64,000 bases of DNA from Daedaleopsis sinensis (taxonomy: Eukaryota > Basidiomycota > Agaricomycetes > Polyporales > Polyporaceae), in assembly GCA_033807695.1 (NCBI GenBank), contig CM066309.1, positions 2,480,001 through 2,544,000 of the forward strand. Reading direction: 5' to 3'. The notes beneath the pieces were generated by a model. The model had not been told where the DNA came from and did no database searches. It worked only from the letters and a program-made list of their open reading frames with translations. Position numbers and translations under genes: made by a program. Below, piece after piece: positions 57,031 through 64,000 of this stretch (positions within the stretch are counted from its first letter, which is position 1; each line of letters opens with the position of its first letter).

Positions 57031-58326
57031 ATGCCTCTGCTTTTCCAAACGTCGTACTACGCGGTAAACCATGTGAACGCCATACTGTATGGTACGCACA
57101 GATCTTCTCTTACTATTAGTCACGGAACGCTCACAAACGCCACCAGGTGTTGAACTTGTTCTCTACTTCCTGACCATTCAGCAATGGAGGCGCAACCGCA
57201 CCCACACATCATGGGACAGGCTCCTAGTCGGAATGAATACAGTGCAGCTCGTGCTGATCACTATATACTGGACGACGCAAGTCTACTTCGGGCAGAAGAT
57301 GTGGGTCGTGCACTCGGATTACCCTGGCGGTATAGATGCCTACCTGGCAGCCAACGTAGCTGTGTGGTATCAGACCTGGGGCTCCGCCGCGGTCCAGACA
57401 TGTGCTTTGATGACCGATTTGCTGCTGGTGCGTCCTCCCCTCATCGTCAAAGCCTTACGAGTCTCCTGGATGAACCCGTTCAGCCAGATCAACCGTTTGT
57501 ACATCATCTGGGACAACCGCGCGATTGTCATCGCCCCACTTCTATTCTGGATTGCGCAACTAGGTCAGTTTCTCCTCTCCTACTATCCCGGAAACCGGCA
57601 TCTGAATGACGGCTCTCCCCGGCTCTCCTACTTGATAGCGTTCACAATCGGAGGACTGTACGAGGCGGGCCGCCCTGCTGGCAACTACTTCCTTGGGATT
57701 GCAAATATATTCGGCACATCTCGGAACGCGGTCACCTTCGCGACCAACGTTACCGTCACAAGCCTCATCTGCGCGCGCATCATCATCACCGGCCGACAGC
57801 TTAAGGCGATCAACCAGGACGTGTCGGTGCATACAGGCGCGGTCGCACTCGTCATCGAGTCCGCGCTGCCGTTCACGGTATTCAACCTGGCATACATCAT
57901 CACCTTCGCATTGAAAAGCGAGATCGCGATTGCGTTCTCCTTCCACTCCATGTTCACGGTGCGTCCCGTCTTCCTCCTGGCCAGTTGCTCGCGAAGCGGC
58001 GCCCGAGGCATCCCTGCTGACGAACGGTCCCCATGTTGTGTGCTGCGCATCTGCAGGCTATCTCCCCGCAGATGATCACCCTGCGCGTGCTGAGAAGACG
58101 GGCATGGACGCGAGAGGTTCGCTCGCGGTATCTGACGACCATCAACTTCAACGACCCCTCGAATCCATCAGACGAGTTCGGCACACAGACAGGCGGAGAC
58201 ACGAACAAGGTCGACGTGGAGCTTGGGCAGCTCGGAAAGCATACCCATATGTCCACCTCGGCATTCACGGACGGTGGGGTATCTGGCAAGTGCGAGGACG
58301 GTTCGAGGGACCGCAAACTATCATGA
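57031..58326 (+). CDS. Agaricomycete 7-TM protein, tandem copy B, 335 aa
   Basis: Five exons: 57031-57091, 57147-57427, 57488-57563, 57639-57958 and 58057-58326 (1008 nt). It is the closest relative of copy A: it starts MPLLFQTSYYAVNHVNAILY, shares MWVVHSDYPGGIDAYLAANV, VWYQTWGSAAVQTCALMTD, INRLYIIWDNRAIVIAPLLF, YEAGRPAGNYFLGIANIFG and AISPQMITLRVLRRRAW, and has exon lengths 61, 281, 76 and 320 exactly as in A. Even the 3' intron carries conserved sequence (ACGGTCCCCATGTTGTG), so the A/B duplication is recent. The tails diverge most. Function is unknown. Confidence 0.88.
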
Positions 58327-59461
58327 CATGTACTTTAATTGTGCTTGTGCTTCTAAGGTTATTCACTGGTTATTCTCTGGGTCCAGCACACAGTATTGTT
58401 CGAAGTCAGCATCGGCGGTCTGTCGTTTGCGATGCTGGCCAACAGCTTCAAGAGTTATTGCAGTAAGCCACTGCGTACACTCATGGTCCTCTCGCTTCCC
58501 ACTGATTGTGCCGTATAGCATCCGAACCCGCGATTCTGAATCTGAATTAGCGCAGTATCACAGCGTTAATGCCTCTACCACAGTCTACCACTGGGGTCCA
58601 AGAGCGGCACCGACTCCCGACCGTCTTGTGTCTCTGTCTCTATGTACAGAGTTTCTACGGTGTTTTCTCACGACCCGTCTGCACTATGTTGCTATTGCAC
58701 CACGCCCTACCACGCCGCCTGCACGCCGTATTTCCGGCGCGCACCCACGCTGGTGTGTCCATCCTCCACGCCGGTGTGTCCATCCTCCCATAAATCATCG
58801 ATCGAATTCCCGTATGCATATATGTACTAACCGCACCAAGTGTCGACCGTACGTTGCATGGAAGCAAGCTAGGGTTACGCGTGCATCGAGATGCGCCTTC
58901 CTCCCCGAAGCACAGCTTTACTACGACCATCCATCCGCCGTGCACACGCTGTCGACGGTCTCGGAGACAGCGCGAAGCCGGCCGGAAGCATGCATGCCAT
59001 GTCGCCCGGGGCTACAGCTGGTCACGACCGGTCATCCTGTGCTACATATATGCAGCGCCCCATTCGCTGCCGCGTCTCGGTGTTCCTGGCAGGGGTGCCA
59101 TGCATCGAATGCATACGAGTGGTGCGTGGGACGGTGGATTAGGGGGCACTCAGGCATATTAGTAACTAGGAAGCAATTCAAGTAAGCGTCAGCGCTGATT
59201 CGCTTGTTATTGTGCCTAAGGAGACGGATTCATATATTCAGCACTAGCTATAGTGAGGACGCCACGGTAAATTATCGAGGGTAATGCCGTCATCCTAGGT
59301 GTCAGCGCATTCCAGAGAACATTCATTGTCACTACGTCAAACTTATATTTGAGACAGAGAGGGGCACCCTATAGGTCTCAGTGCGTCCCCCTCCGAGCCC
59401 CCGACATTGTCATTGTCGACGGTCTTCCCTGCGCCTCAAGTTGCTCGCGCCCGTGCCATCC
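58327..59461. other. Spacer between 7-TM copies B and C
   Basis: No gene seen. Contains a 21-bp tandem duplication at 58746-58787. Confidence 0.5.
58746..58787. repeat. 21-bp tandem duplication
   Basis: Units 58746-58766 and 58767-58787 differ at one base (T/C). Non-coding. Confidence 0.85.
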
Positions 59462-60735
59462 ATGGCGGGGTCGCTGTTCCAGAACTCGTACTATGTGGTG
59501 AACATCCTCGATGCAATCCTGTACGGTAAGTTCTCTCGACACCGTTCTGCGACATCGACGTGCTGAATATGCGCGTTGGGACAGGGATCGTTCTCGCCCT
59601 CTACGTGCAGACCGTGGTGAAGATCCTCGAGATGCGGACGCGTAGCCGGATGGACAGGTTCATGGTGGTCTTCAGCACCATCCTGCTAATCATGAACACG
59701 ATCTACTGGACGACGCAGGCGTACTTCGGGCAGATGATGTGGGTGGTGCACCCGGACTACCCAGGCGGTGCCGACGCGTATTGGCGGGTGAACGGATCAG
59801 TGTGGTACCAGACGTGGGGCATCGTCGCGTCCGTGGTGTGCAACCTCATGAGCGACGCACTCTTGGTGAGTAACACACCCGCGGCGCATGTTCCCTAGTC
59901 AAGTCATATTGAATCGCTAGGGCGACAGACATGGCGTTGCTTCGTGATCTGGAATAGCAGGCGCGTCGTTATATTGCCGGCTCTCCTGTGGCTTGCGTCT
60001 CTCGGTGAGCCTTGAGTTCAGCGTGTCGTATAGGCTACGCTGACTTGGAAGTTCACGCGCACGCACCCATGACAGCCTTCTCGGTAGGCCTTCTATACGG
60101 CTCGGGCAAGCCAAACGGGGACTACTTTGCTGGCATCGCTGTGATATTCGTGACGGCCTACACTGCGTCTACGTTCGCCTTCAACATCCTCATCACCTGC
60201 CTCATCTGCGGACGCATCATCTACGTCGGGAGGTATATGCAGAGCCCCTACTCTGCCGACGCGAGGCTCTATACCGGCGCGGTCGCCATCGTAGTCGAGT
60301 CTGCGCTGCCGTTCACCGTCTTCAGCGGCGTGTACCTCGTCACGTACGCGATAGGCTCAGACATTGCGAACGCCTTCTCGTTCTATGCGATGTTTACGGC
60401 AAGTCAGCTTCTGTGACCCTACAGAGCTGGTTCGCTTACCTGGGCTTTCTTCTCTGACTTGGCAGTGCATCTCACCGTTGATGATTATCCTGCGGGTGCT
60501 CTCGAAGAGGGCGTGGACGCGCGAGTCCGGGACCAGGTTTACGACGACGATCAGCTACCGGGGGCAGACGGATTATGCGACCGTCGACGGCGGTCCGAGT
60601 CTTGTGCTGGACCTAGAGGAGAAGAGGCCGACGGATGCGGACCTGAAGTTCGTCAGCAACACAGAGTATAGTGGGCATCGGCCGAAAATGGACACCGCAC
60701 CTGAGGAGATGGATATTACGAGCCTTCCGGTGTAG
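59462..60735 (+). CDS. Agaricomycete 7-TM protein, tandem copy C, 337 aa
   Basis: Five exons: 59462-59525, 59585-59865, 59929-60004, 60076-60398 and 60466-60735 (1014 nt). It starts MAGSLFQNSYYVVNILDAIL. It shares the family skeleton: LIMNTIYWTTQAYFGQMMWV, VHPDYPGGADAYW, VWYQTWGIVASVVCNLMSD, LYGSGKPNGDYFAGIAVIF, ESALPFTVFSGVYLVTYA and CISPLMIILRVLSKRAWTRE. The 281- and 76-nt exons match copies A and B; exon 4 is one codon longer. The last intron uses a GC donor (GCAAGT) where A and B use GT. Copy C is clearly more diverged, so it predates the A/B duplication. Confidence 0.88.
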
Positions 60736-62113
60736 ACTTGCTTGACGCAGTGGTGAGGGAGGAAGTCAGGTTGTACGCCCACTTGTCTTTGGTCGGGGCG
60801 AAGTAACCTACTGTATTGTTACTTCATTATATTATGTATAGCATACATCCTTAGTTCTAGCTCCGTGTCTCTGATCGACGGTATATGTCGCACGACCGAG
60901 GGGCAAACAGGTCGCCAACAGGGCGGAAACAGATGCGGGAGGTTTTGACAGCGTGGCTTCCATTATTACTGCAGATTACTGACTTATGCTCGACTTGTTA
61001 CTCGCCAACCGAGCGTCAACGACACGCAGATCCCGGAACGACCGCAATGTAAATGGCAGCATTAGTCGCCGATGCGACTGTCTTCCAAGACGACCATGCC
61101 TATACGACCGACAGCGACAAGGCAGAACAGCGACTTCTCGGCAACCTGGTGACGGCCTGTCGCGATTCCATGATGTGCAGCCTACCCAAACCATATCCAA
61201 ACACCGCCCAGGACCACAGGCATGCAAGAAACTTAGAAAGGAGACAGATGCATGGAGCACGTACGATAACAGATTGTCCGAGCTTAACCCAAGTCGGGCC
61301 CCCAAATACAACTTGCAACCTCCATAGAATCCGAAGGTCTTGCGTCGGAACTAGATAGCGTGTCCGCCTGAGCGATGGTTCGAGCAGTACCGATCGGAGA
61401 GTGTCGGCTGGCAAGCTTAGAAAAAGCGTCGGTCGAGGATGGCGAGGAGAAGTCGGCCACGTCCCGGAGTCGACAGTCTCGAGCCGGCCGAGACCGCCGG
61501 AACAATTCCTCACGGGATCGCCCGCAGACGCCCGGACCTGATCCAGGGCAACAAGATCTGACTTTGCCCTGCCAGCTTGCTGCCACTACATGCTCAGCTC
61601 ACCGTATTCGTATAAGACCTACCTCTCCTCGTCCTCGTCCTCGACATCCTACCCAACCCCCATCCACTCGTCTTCAGCCGATCTCGTACACTTTCTCAGC
61701 GCCCGGGTATGCAGAATATGCCGTCACTTCGAGTACTCCCCGGCTAATTCTACGCAGATTGCCGAAAGCGGGGTAAAACGGTCACACGAAAGCCTAGGAA
61801 AGCCTCCCCACTAGAGCCTGATTTCCTTTCCTTCCATATACCGTCTTGTACGCCTTTGCTTCCCTCCTCTTTCCTCTAGCCAGCTCTAGCCCCGCTCACT
61901 GCAAAGAGCACACTATAGCCCTCTGCCACATTTTGAGCCCGCGGCTCACCTCTGCTCGTTGATCGGGGGGCGCACACACCTACGCGATCCCTCCCACGTT
62001 CCCGTTTAATTGCGCCTCTATATTAACTTCATAAATACCGACGCTTCCTGCCCTCTCACTCTCACTCCTCCCGCCCCATCACCTCTGCTCTCTGCCATCG
62101 TCCTGCCATCACC
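60736..62113. other. Intergenic with pyrimidine-rich promoter near its end
   Basis: No supported gene. The last 100 bp are CT-rich with an ATAAATA at 62032-62038, about 80 nt upstream of the next ATG. They probably form the core promoter of the ubiquitin-fold gene. Confidence 0.5.
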
Positions 62114-62961
62114 ATGAGCGAAGCAAGCGCAACATCTCCTCCTGCACCCGCCGACTCCTCTTCTCCGCCCTCCGTCCAGCCACCTCCTGCGGCATCAATC
62201 GAGCACGCCCTCCATGCACGCATCGACGCATTCTCACCTGCCTGCCCATCTGCGCGCACCTCGTATACTCGTGTCGACTTCACAGGCGGAACGGGCACGA
62301 ATACGCCCAGACCGGAAATCACACACGACGTGGACGACGAAGAGCTTCCGGCGGAGGCGCCTCAAGCCCCCGCTGAAGAGCCCATCCCCCAGACGCCGCA
62401 AGTGTCCCTCACCTTCCTCCTGGTCTCTGGCCGTCGAAGAACCATGTCATTTGAGCCTGAGACTACTGTTGGTCGCGTGAAGGAGCTTGTATGGAATGCT
62501 TGGCCAAACGGTGAGCACTTCTGCCTCCTGCCATCTCACGGCTCTACCTCCGCAAATTACTTCGTCGATCATCCTTTCGCGGGAGACGTGTGATCTCTGA
62601 CCAGTTATTATCTCATGTGTTCGTTACAGACTGGCAGGATGAGCGTCCTCCCGCACCGTCATATCTCAGGGTTCTGTATCTGGGCAAAATTCTTCAAGAC
62701 GAAGATTCCCTAGACAGTACGTTTCTTGCGCTCTGATTCCTGAACCCAATCATAACGGGGTCTGCAGACCTATCTTTCCCCACGCAGTTGCCTTCGGCCT
62801 CCCCCTCCTCCACCATCGTGCACCTCTCTATTCGTGCGTACGCACCTCCGTCTGAGGACGTACCGAAGAAGAAGCGGCGAAGCACTGCACCCACCGGCGC
62901 TGCTGGCGACGCTGGCGACGAAGAAAGTGCGGGTTGCTGTTCGTCATGCATCATCTGCTGA
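62114..62961 (+). CDS. Membrane-anchored ubiquitin-fold (MUB-like) protein, 225 aa
   Basis: Three exons: 62114-62510, 62630-62716 and 62768-62961 (678 nt). A disordered Pro/Ala/Ser-rich N-terminus (about 1-95) precedes a ubiquitin-like domain: VSLTFLLVSGRRRTMSFEPE (first hairpin), TTVGRVKELVWNAWP (helix), PSYLRVLYLGKILQDEDSLD (the LxYxGKxLxD signature) and STIVHLSIRAY (last strand). A basic linker (KKKRRS) leads to a cysteine-rich end, GCCSSCIIC. The last four residues form a CaaX-like box (CIIC) and the upstream cysteines could be palmitoylated, so the protein is probably membrane-tethered, like plant and fungal MUB proteins of the Rad60-SLD/ubiquitin-2 group. There is no terminal Gly-Gly, so it is not a conjugated modifier. 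Partners are unknown. Confidence 0.88.
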
Positions 62962-63960
62962 GTGGCCGCGGTGCTAAGTGAGTTTTACAACCATCCCCCT
63001 TGCTACCGACATCCACAACTCTGACGTGCCACATAGTGCTCAGCATGCCCGGTTATGTGCGTACCCAAACTTAGCACAAACCCTCTCCAGCTTCAAGTAC
63101 TGCGCGCCCTCAGCAAATCTGGTATTTTCCCGTACCGGGCAGTACCACCCGGCTCCACGCATCTCCCGACCGGTCTTCTCAGCAGTCCAGCCGTCTCTTC
63201 TTCTCTCCCGCTTTCCATGGACACCTCTAGCGTACCTCTATACCTTCTGGGTCGCCCGCGTGGTCCCGCGCGTCTGCGTTCCACACGTCGCGTGCCGCCT
63301 CGAACCCATAATCCTCGGTCTGGATCCGCCATCTCATCCCTATCCTCCCACCTATCCAGCACCCTGCCCTTCTTCCCATCCACCGTCTCTATTCATGACC
63401 GCCACGCCCCACAACGTCAGCTCTCACCCGCCCCGGCCCATCCGACCCATCACTTTCGAAAGAAGCAGAGAGGAGAACGGAGAGCATGGAGCTCTGCGGT
63501 CGACCGCATGCGTCTGCGACGCGCGCTCTCGGTTCTCGCTGATCCCGCACACCGCATCCCCGCATGACCTTCGGCCGCTCCCATCTTCCCCTTCTTCCCT
63601 CCTCGCTTGCACATTATTAGATACGACATGGAGCTGCTGGCCACTCGGCTTCGGTCTGCGCACCGTCAGTCTTCCGCCGACTCCACGCTTCTCCTTCTGT
63701 CGTCCCCGTCCCAGTTTCACGTGGGTCGATTCTCTTCTCTTGCTTCGCACCCTCTTCATGTTGGTCGGATGGAGCGGGATCGTCTGTATCGTCCTTGCTA
63801 TGTTTGTTTGTCGTGCTCCCATCTATGCTGCGAGTACGAACCGTACTCATGGTACGCATGCCTGTCGTACACATCGTTCATTTGTATATTACTCCCTGCA
63901 TATCGCAATCGCTAGCCCTCTGTCACATAGCTCATGGTTGTTGACTACCGACAAAAAGAA
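62962..63960. other. Intergenic
   Basis: GC-rich, pyrimidine-biased stretch without a supported gene. The minus-strand T-run just before 63961 is the Pol III terminator of the tRNA at the window edge. Confidence 0.5.
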
Positions 63961-64000
63961 AGGCGCTACCAGGGATCGAACCTGGGTCTTGGGAAGGAGA
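63961..64000 (-). tRNA. 3' end of a tRNA gene, truncated by the window
   Basis: On the minus strand the T-arm is CCAGG/CCTGG around TTCGATC, followed by the acceptor 3' strand TAGCGCC (63968-63962) and then a T-rich Pol III terminator (TTCTTTTT). The 5' half, including the whole anticodon, lies beyond 64000 or in the cut-off part, so the isotype cannot be given. The expected 5' end is GGCGCTA. Confidence 0.75.

Noticed and set aside
1..64000. Search for CRISPR arrays, insertion sequences, LTR or terminal-inverted-repeat transposons, and defence islands
   Set aside because: No regularly spaced repeats, transposase or reverse-transcriptase motifs, or long terminal repeats were seen. The perfect hairpin at 24070 is too short and isolated to call a transposon.

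Overview
The window looks like nuclear DNA from a basidiomycete, most likely an Agaricomycete such as a polypore. Genes are broken by many short GT-AG introns, mostly 45-65 nt with a few GC-AG ones. Several genes belong to membrane-protein families known almost only from mushroom-forming fungi (DUF6533, DUF6534 and an unnamed 7-TM family). Nothing bacterial, phage-like or CRISPR-like is present. All exon boundaries were worked out by hand from splice signals, reading-frame continuity and paralogue comparison; none is backed by transcripts.

Layout. 1.4-6.7 kb: a Ser/Pro-rich protein (-) and a secreted six-hairpin glycosidase-like enzyme (-). 9.0-11.2 kb: a small doubtful ORF, then a DUF3602/PAR32-type repeat protein whose TGA stop is followed in the same frame by about 180 open codons with clear coding character. 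11.2-16.9 kb: gene-poor. 16.9-25.1 kb: a 16-exon DUF6533 gene (+), a tocopherol-cyclase-like gene (+), a 13-exon DUF6533 gene (-) with a perfect hairpin in one intron, and an unexplained GC-rich open stretch. 25.8-35.9 kb: a small cysteine-rich protein, cystathionine gamma-lyase, a frameshifted methyltransferase, an F-box-like protein, an 11-exon amino-acid transporter with a decayed copy of its own 3' end, and an intron-containing tRNA-His. 36.5-48.3 kb: a second DUF6533 gene with the exon pattern of the first, a WrbA-like flavoprotein, a single-pass membrane protein, a 22-exon DUF6534 gene and an unknown 199-residue protein. 48.6-53.0 kb: housekeeping genes COG7 and eIF3g, head to head over 381 bp. 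53.9-60.7 kb: a tandem array of three 7-TM paralogues plus a dead fragment of a fourth. 62.1-64.0 kb: a ubiquitin-fold protein with a C-terminal lipidation motif and the end of a tRNA.

Functionally, housekeeping genes (COG7, eIF3g, cystathionine gamma-lyase, tRNAs, WrbA) are interleaved with a fast-evolving set of predicted multi-pass membrane proteins: seven apparently intact genes from three families and one relic, without signs of transposons. The most unusual features are the readthrough-like DUF3602 arrangement, the micro-exon architecture of the DUF6533/DUF6534 genes, the exon-length conservation between diverged paralogues, and the intronic hairpin.
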